Assembly: GCF_000179775.1 (NCBI RefSeq)
Contig: NZ_AEEB01000014.1
Coordinates: 62,001 to 126,000 of the forward strand
Direction: 5' to 3'
Length of the DNA: 64,000 bases
From: Ahrensia sp. R2A130
GTDB taxonomy: Bacteria > Pseudomonadota > Alphaproteobacteria > Rhizobiales > Rhizobiaceae
Shown here: piece by piece, positions 16,823 to 25,822 of the stretch
Layout of the letters: every line of letters starts with the position of its first letter
How positions within the stretch are numbered: position 1 is the stretch's first letter
Translations under genes and position numbers: made by a program
The notes under the pieces: generated by a model
The model's input: only the letters and a program-made list of their open reading frames with translations
Database searches by the model: none
What the model was told of the DNA's origin: nothing

Positions 16823-19012
16823 TCAGTTTGCCGGCGCTGTTTGAATTTCGATCTGGGCGATATTGCCGGTGCCGCCCTCTTTTTCATCATCCAGTGGCGC
16901 GGCACCGCGTGTGGTGGTGCCGAAGCCGGATTGGCGGAGCAGGCCGTTGAAGCTGTTAATTTCTGTGTCAGCTGCCCGCGTGCGCTCTAGGGCGCCTTGC
17001 GTCAGCCAGCTGAGGTCCGCGACCGTGCTTTGTGGTGTGGCTTGCGTGGTGATGAGCAGCAGTTTCTCGCGGCCGAAAGATTTATCATTGATACGCAACA
17101 GCCCTTTTTTAAGCGTCTCGCCAGGTTTGATGCGACCATTCCACATGAAGCTGATCGAGTAGTCGGAGCCGACGTACAGCACGTTAAGATCGAGAGGGCT
17201 GGTTGAGGCGTTTTGCGCTTCGAAATGCACCTCGTCGCCAGGTACGAGCGCAGCAACGGCAGCAGGGTCGAGGTTGCTGAACGGTTGTCCCTTGCCCTTA
17301 CGGGTCTTCAATTTGACAACGAGATCAAGCTCACCCGGTGCAGTCACATCGCCGAGTTTCAGTAGGTTGTTGGTGCGCGCTATGCGGGCAAGGCTGTCGG
17401 ACAAGATCGCAGCAACATCATCAGTGGATCGTATCAGACCGTCGTTCGTTTTGGGGTCTCGAAGGGCAATTGAGAATGTTTTCGTATGTCCTTCCACTGT
17501 GATCGCACCGCTTGGTGGTAGCAACCAGATATGTTCTGTACCGCCGGGAAGTGCGATCGGCGCTCCGGCCAGCGTTTCTAGTTCCGACAGACTAGGAGCA
17601 GCAAGACGCAAATCGGCAGGTTCGCCAGCAGCTACCAGCTCGAGCCGCAGACCGGACTCTTGATTAGCTGCAATCGTTTCGATGGCAGCTTCGACAATAG
17701 CGCGCTTGTCGTCGGCTAAGGTGCCGAGGTCAGGACGAGCCACCTTAAGTGCGAAGTCAAGCGATCTGGTAGTTTGGCGAGCGTGGGCGAATTCGGGGAG
17801 GTCGATAAATGCTTCTCCTGCCAGTTCTACTGTGGAGGATAGTGATGTTGTCTCCAAGACCGTTAGCTTGGCCACCGCAGCATCGTCTGCGTCCGCTGGG
17901 CTGTTCATCAACAGCAGTTCGTCGCCAACGGAAAGGCCATGAATTTGCCCTGCTGGGATGGTGAGTGTTGGGCCGCCTTGCGTGAGTTGCCACTGGCGAA
18001 CAGCCTCCGCGCCATCCTGTCCGAAGACGCCACCATCAAGGTCGCCTTCGAAAAGTGGGGTTGGCTGAACGCGGTAGGTTGTGGAGTAGCGGCGCAAGAT
18101 TTCTTGGCCCAGCTGACGGTAAGTGATGCCGGGGGATTGGGCGAGTGTTTCGAAGAGTGTGTAGGTGAACAGACCGTGGGACTGGCGGCCCTTTTTACCT
18201 GCGGGCAACCGCATTTCCGGTGTCGTTTCATTGGTCTGTGCTGCATAAAAAGCGACAAATTTACCCTCTGCCGAACCGCTAATGCCTTCCACCAATGCTG
18301 AGGTTTCCAACTTCTTCGTGCTGGTGCCGCGCGTGGTGGCTTGGTCCGCTTCAACCATACGGTTGTCGGGAATGGCGAGAGCATCAGCGGTGAGTTTTCG
18401 CGAGACTTCGCGGTCTTCCCCTGAGCCGGACGGTGTGCCGCGAGTGACTGTGCCGGAGTGGCAAGAGTCAAAAACTGCCCAAACCGTGACCCCCTTTTTT
18501 CGCAGGGAATCGATCATCGTTCCGATTTCATCATCCACCAGCGCGTTTTCTACGGTGCCGACGGTGTCGTTCCATGGGCCGATATCGGCGGGTAGAAAAA
18601 GTTCGTCCAGCCCATCCAATTCACTGTCGGGGTTGATTGCCGGTGCCTGCGAGCCATGGCCGGAGAAGTGGAGATAGACGAAGTCACCAGGTTCCAGTTC
18701 ACCTTCAATGCGCTTCATTGCATCACGAATGCCTTGCAATGTTGGCGCGCCTGCACCCTCGACACCGTCTGCCAGCGTGATGACGTTGCTGGGTTCGAAT
18801 TTGGTGAAGTTGTTGGTCAGCAAAAAGCTACGAACAAGCTGGGCATCATTGCGCGGTCCGGTGAGCCAGAACTGTTTGTCGAGATTGGGGTAGTCGGACA
18901 CTGCAACCAAAAGGGCATGGTTCGTGCGCGCCCACGCGCTGTCGTTCGTACCAGTTATAAGTACGGAAAGTGCCATCGTTCCACCAACGACAAACTTCTT
19001 TAGGGTCGCCAT
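16823..19012 (-). CDS. Exported caspase-like protein (peptidase C14 family)
   Basis: A 729-residue protein with a signal peptide cleaved near residue 28 (DSAWA). The caspase-like domain covers about residues 30-330, with dyad residues His119 (HFSGHGSQ) and Cys184 (VFDSCHSGT) and a conserved acidic loop (DSELDGLDE). Prokaryotic enzymes with this motif set (orthocaspases/metacaspases) usually cut after Arg or Lys, not Asp. The C-terminal part includes a beta-rich segment around residues 590-660 (DLNVLYVGSDYSISFMWNG) resembling the DUF4384 domain that often follows such caspases. It is the first gene of the operon with the CHAT protein, behind a promoter carrying the 17-bp motif. Confidence 0.92.
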   Translation of the reverse strand: MATLKKFVVGGTMALSVLITGTNDSAWARTNHALLVAVSDYPNLDKQFWLTGPRNDAQLVRSFLLTNNFTKFEPSNVITLADGVEGAGAPTLQGIRDAMKRIEGELEPGDFVYLHFSGHGSQAPAINPDSELDGLDELFLPADIGPWNDTVGTVENALVDDEIGTMIDSLRKKGVTVWAVFDSCHSGTVTRGTPSGSGEDREVSRKLTADALAIPDNRMVEADQATTRGTSTKKLETSALVEGISGSAEGKFVAFYAAQTNETTPEMRLPAGKKGRQSHGLFTYTLFETLAQSPGITYRQLGQEILRRYSTTYRVQPTPLFEGDLDGGVFGQDGAEAVRQWQLTQGGPTLTIPAGQIHGLSVGDELLLMNSPADADDAAVAKLTVLETTSLSSTVELAGEAFIDLPEFAHARQTTRSLDFALKVARPDLGTLADDKRAIVEAAIETIAANQESGLRLELVAAGEPADLRLAAPSLSELETLAGAPIALPGGTEHIWLLPPSGAITVEGHTKTFSIALRDPKTNDGLIRSTDDVAAILSDSLARIARTNNLLKLGDVTAPGELDLVVKLKTRKGKGQPFSNLDPAAVAALVPGDEVHFEAQNASTSPLDLNVLYVGSDYSISFMWNGRIKPGETLKKGLLRINDKSFGREKLLLITTQATPQSTVADLSWLTQGALERTRAADTEINSFNGLLRQSGFGTTTRGAAPLDDEKEGGTGNIAQIEIQTAPAN

Positions 19013-19073
19013 GTTCTAATTCCCCATGCCTAAAAGCTCTGCCCGAGCCGGATTGTTCTTGGTCTCAATTGGA

Positions 19074-19120
19074 ATGCTACAAAGCGTTGTTGACACTATC
19101 AACTGACAAACGCTGTCATG
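19074..19120 (-). promoter_or_regulatory. Promoter of the caspase operon with 17-bp motif, copy 3
   Basis: On the minus strand the motif CATGACAGCGTTTGTCA spans 19120 to 19104, with the perfect inverted repeat TGAC-N7-GTCA. One base later comes TTGATA (19102-19097), a 17-base spacer and TAGCAT (19079-19074), a good sigma-70-like promoter about 60 bases upstream of the caspase start. The motif position just upstream of -35 is that used by PhoB/OmpR-type activators. Confidence 0.65.
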
Positions 19121-19272
19121 TTTAGTTAGGCTTCGTGTATCCAGCCCCTATGAAAGTGCGGTTGGCATCGCTATCAGTTGCCGTCTGCGCGGTGCATTCC
19201 TGACGTTCGTTTCGTGGATGTTTTGTCCCACACCTCTTCCGCTCTGCGCCCGACCTTTCGAAAGACCGACCA

Positions 19273-21177
19273 ATGACCGAATTTACGGGTATTGCCCGAC
19301 CCCTCGCACGGGCGCTTGCAGCGCGTGGCTATGAAACCCTAACACCCGTCCAACAATCTGTTTCCAACACCGAGTTGGACGGCGCAGATCTGCTGGTTTC
19401 AGCGCAAACGGGGTCTGGTAAAACTGTCGCCTTTGGTATCGCCATTGCGCCGACACTGTTGGATGGCGAAGAACGTTTCGGACCAGCTGATAAGCCACTG
19501 GCATTGGTGATTGCACCAACGCGGGAACTGGCACTTCAGGTTTGTCGCGAGTTGGAATGGCTCTATGCAGATGCTGGTGCTGTCATCACGTCTTGTGTCG
19601 GTGGCATGGATATCCGCACCGAACGGCGGGCGCTTGAGCGGGGCGTTCATATTGTCGTCGGTACGCCCGGCCGTCTTCGCGACCATATTTCACGACGTGC
19701 GATGGACTGCCGCCAGTTGCAGGCTGTTGTGCTGGATGAAGCTGACGAGATGCTTGATCTCGGCTTCAAGGAAGATCTGGAATTCATTCTCGAAGCGGCA
19801 CCTGAAGAACGTCGGACGCTGATGTTCTCGGCCACCGTGCCGAACGCGATTGCAGGCCTTGCCAAAAGTTACCAGCGCGATGCGGTTCGCATCACCACGG
19901 AAGCAGAGCGCGACCAGCACGCAGACATTGAATACCGCGCCTTGGTTGTCGCACCGCGTGAGCGCGAAAACGCCATTGTTAACGTGCTGCGTTATTACGA
20001 TCCTGAAAACGCATTGGTGTTCTGCAACACACGCGCTTCGGTCAATCATATGGTTGCGCGCTTTACCAATCGTGGCTTTTCCGTTGTCGCGCTGTCCGGT
20101 GAGTTGAGCCAGAACGAGCGCAGCCATGCGCTACAAGCTTTGCGTGATGGACGTGCCAAAGTCTGTATTGCCACCGACGTTGCCGCGCGCGGCATCGATT
20201 TGCCCAAGCTTGAACTCGTGATCCATGCGGATTTGCCATCTAATCCTGAAACGCTGCTGCACCGCAGTGGCCGTACAGGGCGGGCAGGGCGCAAGGGTAT
20301 TAGTGCCTTGATGGTTGATGTGAAGGGCCGCAACCGTGCGGAGCGTTTGCTGCGCTTTGCCAAGCTTGATGCAACATGGGCCAACCCGCCATCGGCTGAT
20401 GATGTGTATGGTCGCGATGAAGAGCGTATGCTGGCCAGCCCGGCCTTGTCCGAACCGCCAAAGGCTGATGAGCAAGCTACGATCGCCAAACTACTGGAAC
20501 AGTTCTCGCCGGAACAGATTGCAGCGGCTTATCTTCGGCAGGTCCGTGCCGATCACTCCGCGCCGGAAGATATCGAAATCGTATCCGTTCACCAGCCCAA
20601 CAAACCTAAATACGAGCGCAGTGAGGGCAAGCAGAAGACGTTTGAAAAGAAGCCGCGCCGCGACTTCGAAAATTCGGTCTGGGTCTCGCTTTCCGTTGGC
20701 CGCAAGCAAAATGCAGAGCCTCGCTGGCTCATTCCGCTTATCTGTAACGCTGGCGGTTTAACCAAAAGCGATATCGGGTCGATTCGAATGCAGCCTGCTG
20801 AAACCTTTGTGGAACTTGATGCGGACCGCGCCGATGATTTTATGAATGCACTCGGTGCCAATGCGACGTTGGAAAAAAACATTCGGGTTACGCCTGTTGA
20901 CGGGGTGCCAGACATTGCGCCGCAGAAACCATTTGCGAAAAAACCGTACGAGAAGAAGCCGTTTAAAAAAGGCCGGTCTGCCGACGGCGACGCGCCTTTC
21001 AAAAAGCAGGGTGATTTCAAAAAACGCGGCGCAGAAGCGGGTGCCAAACCCTTCAAGAAAAAGCCGAAGGCTTCAGGGGGCGCTGCTGATGCTGCAGGCG
21101 AAGGTAAACCAAAGCCGTTCAAGAAGCCGAAATGGAAAACCAAGGGTGCTGGCAAGCCAAAACCCAAAGCCAAGTAG
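19273..21177 (+). CDS. DEAD-box ATP-dependent RNA helicase (DeaD/CsdA-like)
   Basis: Cytoplasmic RNA helicase of 634 residues. All core motifs are present: Q motif (TPVQQS), motif I (AQTGSGKT), Ia (PTRELALQ), Ib (GTPGRLRDH), II (DEADEMLDLGF), III (SAT), V (ATDVAARGID) and VI (HRSGRTGRAGRKG). A DbpA/CsdA-like RNA-binding domain follows (about residues 475-545, WVSLSVGRKQ, TFVELDADRA). The last 90 residues are a disordered, Lys-rich tail with repeated KPFxKKP/KKPF units, common in DeaD-type enzymes and likely to bind RNA. Such helicases act in ribosome assembly and mRNA decay, often in the cold. It is divergent from the caspase operon. Confidence 0.95.
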   Translation: MTEFTGIARPLARALAARGYETLTPVQQSVSNTELDGADLLVSAQTGSGKTVAFGIAIAPTLLDGEERFGPADKPLALVIAPTRELALQVCRELEWLYADAGAVITSCVGGMDIRTERRALERGVHIVVGTPGRLRDHISRRAMDCRQLQAVVLDEADEMLDLGFKEDLEFILEAAPEERRTLMFSATVPNAIAGLAKSYQRDAVRITTEAERDQHADIEYRALVVAPRERENAIVNVLRYYDPENALVFCNTRASVNHMVARFTNRGFSVVALSGELSQNERSHALQALRDGRAKVCIATDVAARGIDLPKLELVIHADLPSNPETLLHRSGRTGRAGRKGISALMVDVKGRNRAERLLRFAKLDATWANPPSADDVYGRDEERMLASPALSEPPKADEQATIAKLLEQFSPEQIAAAYLRQVRADHSAPEDIEIVSVHQPNKPKYERSEGKQKTFEKKPRRDFENSVWVSLSVGRKQNAEPRWLIPLICNAGGLTKSDIGSIRMQPAETFVELDADRADDFMNALGANATLEKNIRVTPVDGVPDIAPQKPFAKKPYEKKPFKKGRSADGDAPFKKQGDFKKRGAEAGAKPFKKKPKASGGAADAAGEGKPKPFKKPKWKTKGAGKPKPKAK

Positions 21178-21333
21178 TTCCAAACCCGAGTTTGCCCGCA
21201 AACGATAGGGGCCACTTTCTGCAACAAGGTTTCCACGCCTTTAACCGTGAATCGTGCTTTTGTTTCGAGTTAAGGGTCTCGTTCGTCTTTCTCCTCCACC
21301 TTGCCGCCAGGGACACGGCAGCCGGGTAGAGAG

Positions 21334-22590
21334 ATGCACCAAAAGGGCAAGACAACATCAACGAATGATCAGGTAGGCGATGATATCGTTGCGCGCGCAA
21401 TCACTTCAGTTGATGAACTGGAGGCAATTGCCGACGAGTGGCGTGATCTTGCCCATCGGCAGACCGACCCTCTTAGCTATTTCCAGTCCGCTGACTGGTG
21501 CTTGTCTTGGTGCCGTGCTGCTGTGAACGCCACGGGCGAAGAGCCTGAACTTCACACCCAGACATTGTGGCAAGGCGATCGGCTCGTTTGTATCGTTCCG
21601 CTGATGAGCCAGCGAAAATATGGTCTCAATAATCTGGTCGCGCTCGGCGCGCCTGAAGGCCAATATTCAGGTTGTATGATCGACCAGGCTATGATGGATC
21701 GAACCGTCGTGGAAGAGTGGATGGCCGGGCTGCGCAAGCAGAGCCGTTTCGACTGTGTGCTTTTCGATGATCTGCCTGCCAGTTCTGCGCTGGTTCCTCA
21801 AACGCAATCGTCCGGCATCACGTTCAATCCAGAAAACGCGACCATGGTGATGGACCTTAGCGGCTTTGAAAAGCCCGAGGATGTTGACGCTGCGATGACG
21901 GCCAAGTCGCGCAAGAACCAGAAAACCAAGATGAAGCGTCTTGCCCGGCACGGTGAGGTCGAGTTGGAAGTTCTTCACGGTGGCGAGACGCAATATAAGA
22001 ACGCTCTGCGCCTTGCGATGGAATGGAAGCGAAGCTGGCTGGAAGATAAGGGCCAACCACTTGCGGCAGACCGCGACGAGCGATTGCACGCCCAACTTGC
22101 TGATTTACCAATGGAACGAGGCGCCGCTGATCAGCCTGTGCAAGGCGCGATAATGTTTGTTCTACGCGTTGGTGGACAGTCCGTCGCCAAAGAGGTCGGC
22201 TTCGTTCAAGGGCGGCACTACTATTCTTATCTCGGTGCTTATGACCCCGAATGGGCGGCCCGCTCTGTCGGAACGATCCAGATCGGCCTGACGCGGAAAT
22301 GGGCTGTCGAGCAGGGCATTCATACCTACGATTTTCTAGGTTCGTCCGAATATAAATCGCATCAGACGAACCATGAAATTCCGCTGGTTTCCGTAGCCGT
22401 GCCGCTTTCGATGAAAGGGCATATTTATGCTGCGCTTTGGCTTCGGCAGCTCCGCCCGTCATTCTACCGCGTTTTTCAGAACATGGGGCCGGGCCTGAAG
22501 CGACCCATCGTGCGCCTGCGTGAGCTCATCCATAGCCTGCGCGGTTCGGACCAAAACAAACCCTCATTTCAAACAGGCCAAGGAGGCTAA
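21334..22590 (+). CDS. GNAT-fold acetyltransferase of the BioF2-like/CelD-like type
   Basis: A 418-residue protein with the layout of the Acetyltransf_6 (BioF2-like, formerly CelD-like) family. Visible family features are an early EWRDLAHR...SYFQSADWCLSW segment, SRKNQKTKMKRLARHGEVELEV in the middle and the C-terminal acyl-CoA-binding half (GFVQGRHYYSYLGAYDPEWA, YDFLGSSEYKSH). The chosen ATG is preceded by GAGAG; a TTG 11 codons upstream is possible. Members often act in exopolysaccharide, surface lipid or amino-acyl transfer chemistry, but no substrate can be assigned. It is followed one base later by a JmjC-like gene, so the two form an operon. Confidence 0.8.
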   Translation: MHQKGKTTSTNDQVGDDIVARAITSVDELEAIADEWRDLAHRQTDPLSYFQSADWCLSWCRAAVNATGEEPELHTQTLWQGDRLVCIVPLMSQRKYGLNNLVALGAPEGQYSGCMIDQAMMDRTVVEEWMAGLRKQSRFDCVLFDDLPASSALVPQTQSSGITFNPENATMVMDLSGFEKPEDVDAAMTAKSRKNQKTKMKRLARHGEVELEVLHGGETQYKNALRLAMEWKRSWLEDKGQPLAADRDERLHAQLADLPMERGAADQPVQGAIMFVLRVGGQSVAKEVGFVQGRHYYSYLGAYDPEWAARSVGTIQIGLTRKWAVEQGIHTYDFLGSSEYKSHQTNHEIPLVSVAVPLSMKGHIYAALWLRQLRPSFYRVFQNMGPGLKRPIVRLRELIHSLRGSDQNKPSFQTGQGG

Positions 22591-22591
22591 A

Positions 22592-23533
22592 ATGACAAAA
22601 CCACTTCTCGCAGATTGGAATGCGCAGTTTTCCAAACAGTTCGGTGAACAAACGTCTCTGTTTCAGCACCGGCTTCACTCGTCGGGCCTGTTTGATAAGG
22701 CGGCGCTTGCGAAACTCATCGATAAGACGCCGCAAGAACACTACGGCCTCAACACAATGGGGCGTGATCCATCGAATCCGGTCTGGCGCTACGGTCTGAT
22801 CGGGGAAAACAGCGGCAAGACCGTTATCGACACCATTGAGAAAGGCCGAATGTGGCTGAACATTCAACGCATTCAGGACTATGCGCCTGAATATAGCGAG
22901 TTGCTTGACGATCTCTACAGCGAATTCAGCCGCGAGATGCCTGAGTTCAAACCGTTCAAGAAATCGCTCGGCGTGCTGATCTCGTCGCCGGAAGTGCAAG
23001 TGTTCTACCACGCTGATGTGCCCGGTCAGTCGCTGTGGCAGCTCCATGGCGAGAAGCAGGTTTACATCTACCCTAACCGCGAACCCTTCCTCCCGCAGCG
23101 CGCACTGGAGGGCATCATCCTCGGCGATACTGAAGAGGAGATCAAATACGACCCGAGCTTTGATGATCACGCTGATAAATTCCTGCTCAAAGCAGGCGAG
23201 GCGCTGAATTGGGGGTTGAACGGACCGCATCGTGTCGTCAACGAGAACTGCCTGAATATTTCAGCCACCACCGAACATTGGACCAGCGATGTGCGCAACA
23301 GCTACGCGGTGAATTATGCCAACGGTGTGCTGCGCAAGAGATTCGGTGCGACGCAGCTTTCACAGAAAAGCGATGGTCTGTCGGTCTACCCGAAAGCTGC
23401 ACTCGCGCTGGCGTGGAAGAAACTTAACCTGAACAAGGCCGATGAATTCGTCCGTGTGCCGAGTTTCTGGCTCGACCCGAAGGGCGTCGACGGGATGACG
23501 CCGATGGAAGAGGATATGAAAAAGAGCGCTTGA
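22592..23533 (+). CDS. JmjC/cupin-like protein, probable Fe(II)-dependent oxygenase
   Basis: A 313-residue cytoplasmic protein with the metal-binding pattern of JmjC-type cupins: His140 and Asp142 (FYHAD), the QLHGEKQVYIYP strand, and a distal His213 (NGPHRVVN). Such proteins are usually Fe(II)/2-oxoglutarate oxygenases that hydroxylate proteins or small molecules. The start is set by an AGGAGG site 6 bases upstream of ATG; the upstream gene ends at 22590, so the two are coupled. It probably modifies the same substrate or pathway as the GNAT-like protein. A strong hairpin follows the gene. Confidence 0.72.
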   Translation: MTKPLLADWNAQFSKQFGEQTSLFQHRLHSSGLFDKAALAKLIDKTPQEHYGLNTMGRDPSNPVWRYGLIGENSGKTVIDTIEKGRMWLNIQRIQDYAPEYSELLDDLYSEFSREMPEFKPFKKSLGVLISSPEVQVFYHADVPGQSLWQLHGEKQVYIYPNREPFLPQRALEGIILGDTEEEIKYDPSFDDHADKFLLKAGEALNWGLNGPHRVVNENCLNISATTEHWTSDVRNSYAVNYANGVLRKRFGATQLSQKSDGLSVYPKAALALAWKKLNLNKADEFVRVPSFWLDPKGVDGMTPMEEDMKKSA

Positions 23534-23614
23534 TTTGTGCTTACGCTGTAAGCTCTTCGGGCTTTCGCTCGGTATAGGACTGTGCAGCTAACACCAAACG
23601 GCTTTTTGCCGCCT

Positions 23615-23639
23615 CGCTTGGCACTTAGTGTGCCAAGCG
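23615..23639. terminator. Hairpin between convergent genes
   Basis: Perfect 10-bp stem CGCTTGGCAC/GTGCCAAGCG with a 5-base loop, between the JmjC-like gene and the convergent enolase-family gene. The U-run is weak (CTTTCC), so it may act as a bidirectional or partial terminator. Confidence 0.65.
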
Positions 23640-23661
23640 CTTTCCATCACGAAGATCATCG

Positions 23662-24759
23662 CTAGTTCGACAGTTGGTCTGCCGCTTCCAGCGCTGACCA
23701 ATCGAATGTGACGCCTGTTCCTGGCACATCCGGTGCTAAGGCACGGGCGTTTTCAACGAGGAGCGGGCGTGTTGTGTAACGGTCGATAGGGAACGAGTGG
23801 ACCTCTAGCCAGCCTGAATCCACGATGCCGGACAGCAGGCTGACATGGAGTTCTTGCATACCGTGGCTGCACACGGGAATGCCTGCACCTTTGGCGCGCT
23901 CGGCCACTTGCAGAAAGCCTGTGATGCCGCCGCAGTTGGAACCGTCGGGCTGTATGAAGGCAAGCTTAGACTGTTCCAGTGCCATTTCGAACTCGTGGAT
24001 CGTGTGCAGGTTTTCGCCCATTGCGAGCGGCATGCCTGTGACTTCGGTTATGGTGGCAAAGCCGTGATAGTCGTCAGGGATTATCGGCTCTTCGAACCAC
24101 AGCAAGTTATAGGGCTTGAAGGCGTTTGCCGCTTCAATGGCTTGCTCAACGGTTAGCGCATAATTTGCATCTACCATGAATTTTCGGTTCGGTCCGAGTA
24201 ACTCGCGCACCGCGGCAACCCGTTCAATGTCCGTTGCCAGCTGCGGCTGGCCGACCTTTATTTTTACCGCCTCGAAGCCACGGTCGAGATAGGATTGGAT
24301 GCTTGCGAGAAGCTTGGGAAGTGGGAAGTTGAGGTCGATACCACCGCAATAGGCCTTGCACGACGTATCCGCACCGCCTGCCATTTGCCGCAAGGACTGC
24401 CCTATCCGTTTGCCTCGCAGATCCCACAGCGCGATGTCCACTGCAGAGATGGCAAAGGACGCGATGCCGCCACGCGCAACATAGTGGACATGCCACTGCA
24501 TCGCTTCGTAGAGCGTTTCCACGTCATCAGCATCTTGGCCTATCAGAAACGGAGCGAGATCGTACTCGATCATCGCCGCTATGGCATGCCCGCCCTTGCC
24601 GCCTGTATATGTGTAACCCGTGCCTTCGCTGCCATCTTTAAGTGTGATCGTCGTCGTGATGAGTTCGAAATGCGTGTGGTCGCCGTGTTTGGCGTCTGTC
24701 AGCACCTCGTCCAGCGGGATATGGAACAGCCGCACAGCGATATTTGTGATCTTGGTCAT
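23662..24759 (-). CDS. Enolase-superfamily enzyme (mandelate racemase/muconate lactonizing type)
   Basis: A 365-residue enzyme of the enolase superfamily. The capping domain is N-terminal. The barrel has the KxK pair (VKIKVGQP), metal ligands Asp (VDANYAL), Glu (WFEEPI) and Glu (MGENLH), and a His-containing CSHGMQELH block. The KxK motif plus a late His is typical of the mandelate racemase subgroup, including racemases and acid-sugar dehydratases; the exact substrate is open. The start MTKITNIAV is supported by GGAAAG 8 bases upstream; a start five codons earlier is less likely. Confidence 0.88.
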   Translation of the reverse strand: MTKITNIAVRLFHIPLDEVLTDAKHGDHTHFELITTTITLKDGSEGTGYTYTGGKGGHAIAAMIEYDLAPFLIGQDADDVETLYEAMQWHVHYVARGGIASFAISAVDIALWDLRGKRIGQSLRQMAGGADTSCKAYCGGIDLNFPLPKLLASIQSYLDRGFEAVKIKVGQPQLATDIERVAAVRELLGPNRKFMVDANYALTVEQAIEAANAFKPYNLLWFEEPIIPDDYHGFATITEVTGMPLAMGENLHTIHEFEMALEQSKLAFIQPDGSNCGGITGFLQVAERAKGAGIPVCSHGMQELHVSLLSGIVDSGWLEVHSFPIDRYTTRPLLVENARALAPDVPGTGVTFDWSALEAADQLSN

Positions 24760-24859
24760 GGTGCTTTCCTGCAACGTTTTGTCGGCTTAGCGGCTCCGCT
24801 CACAAAGTGTTGTAGTGGTCGTTGAGACTTGTCGAGGGGAAAGGCGTTATGTCTGCATC

Positions 24860-25189
24860 ATGTTTCGCATTGTGCTCCTCCTTGCTCTGACCGCCATGGT
24901 CTTCGCGTCTTCCGGCGCGAAGAAGCTTATGGCTGCCCAGATGGATGGCTCTGCGAAACAAATCGTCGTCTCGATGCATGTTGCCGATCAAAGCGCGGTC
25001 TCCACTGGTGACGGTCCAGGTGATCACGATGTGCTGGGTGACAAATGTCATCAGGTCGTCGCTGTTCTTGCCTCACCGCCGATGGTCAAAGATCGCTGGG
25101 CGAAGAGCCAGCCAATGTCGGTTGATATCGACCGGTTGACGGGGATTGCTCTCAAACTTTTGAAGCGGCCACCAAGACACATCTCCTAG
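24860..25189 (+). CDS. Small exported protein of unknown function
   Basis: A 109-residue product beginning MFRIVLLLALTAMVFASSGA, a likely signal peptide or anchor. The mature part has a His/Asp-rich stretch (HVADQSAVSTGDGPGDHDVLGDK) with one Cys, then a basic C-terminus. No family is recognised. It precedes two L,D-transpeptidase genes on the same strand with a 63-base gap. The antisense frame is also open for 83 codons, so confidence is moderate. Confidence 0.5.
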   Translation: MFRIVLLLALTAMVFASSGAKKLMAAQMDGSAKQIVVSMHVADQSAVSTGDGPGDHDVLGDKCHQVVAVLASPPMVKDRWAKSQPMSVDIDRLTGIALKLLKRPPRHIS

Positions 25190-25252
25190 ATTTCAAAAGT
25201 ATGTCGCTGGGTCTCTGGCGGCAAATGTATGAATTTTCAGGAGTATTTCGTC

Positions 25253-25822
25253 ATGTTGACAAGACGATCCCTATTGTCCGGTCTCGCAACAGCGCTTGCC
25301 GGTACCGCCGTTGCAGCAAGCCCTGCGCTTGCCCATCACACCAAACCGTTCAAACTCGCCCGCCGTTTCGAACCGAAACGCGTGCGTTTCCGTGGCTATG
25401 CCCGCGGCACCATCGTTGTTGATCCGAGCAACCACTATCTATATTTGGTGGACCGTCGTTTCTCGGCGATCCGCTACGGTGTTGGCGTCGGTAAGGCAGG
25501 CCTCGCGTTCAAGGGCAGTGCCCGCATTCGCCGCAAAGCGAAGTGGCCAAGCTGGACGCCGACACAAAACATGATCCGTCGCGAGCCCGGTAAATACAAA
25601 AAATATGCCGGTGGTGTTCCCGGTGGTCCGGGCAACCCGCTGGGCGCTCGCGCATTGTACCTATATAAAGGTAAGCGCGACACGATGTTCCGCATCCATG
25701 GCACAACGCAGCCGCGTTCAATCGGTCGCTCAGTGTCTAATGGATGTATTCGGATGCTCAACGAGCATGTGAAGGATCTCTACGAGCGCGTGCCTATGGG
25801 CGCTAAGGTCGTGGTTCTGTGA
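25253..25822 (+). CDS. L,D-transpeptidase (YkuD family), Tat-type signal
   Basis: A 189-residue periplasmic enzyme that cross-links peptidoglycan or attaches proteins to it. The N-terminus LTRRSLLSG followed by a hydrophobic stretch and SPALA fits a twin-arginine signal. The catalytic block is complete: the His of RIHGTTQP and the SxGCIR motif (SVSNGCIRM) with the nucleophilic Cys. AGGAG 10 bases before the ATG supports the start at 25253. The stop overlaps the GTG of the next L,D-transpeptidase gene. Confidence 0.93.
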   Translation: MLTRRSLLSGLATALAGTAVAASPALAHHTKPFKLARRFEPKRVRFRGYARGTIVVDPSNHYLYLVDRRFSAIRYGVGVGKAGLAFKGSARIRRKAKWPSWTPTQNMIRREPGKYKKYAGGVPGGPGNPLGARALYLYKGKRDTMFRIHGTTQPRSIGRSVSNGCIRMLNEHVKDLYERVPMGAKVVVL

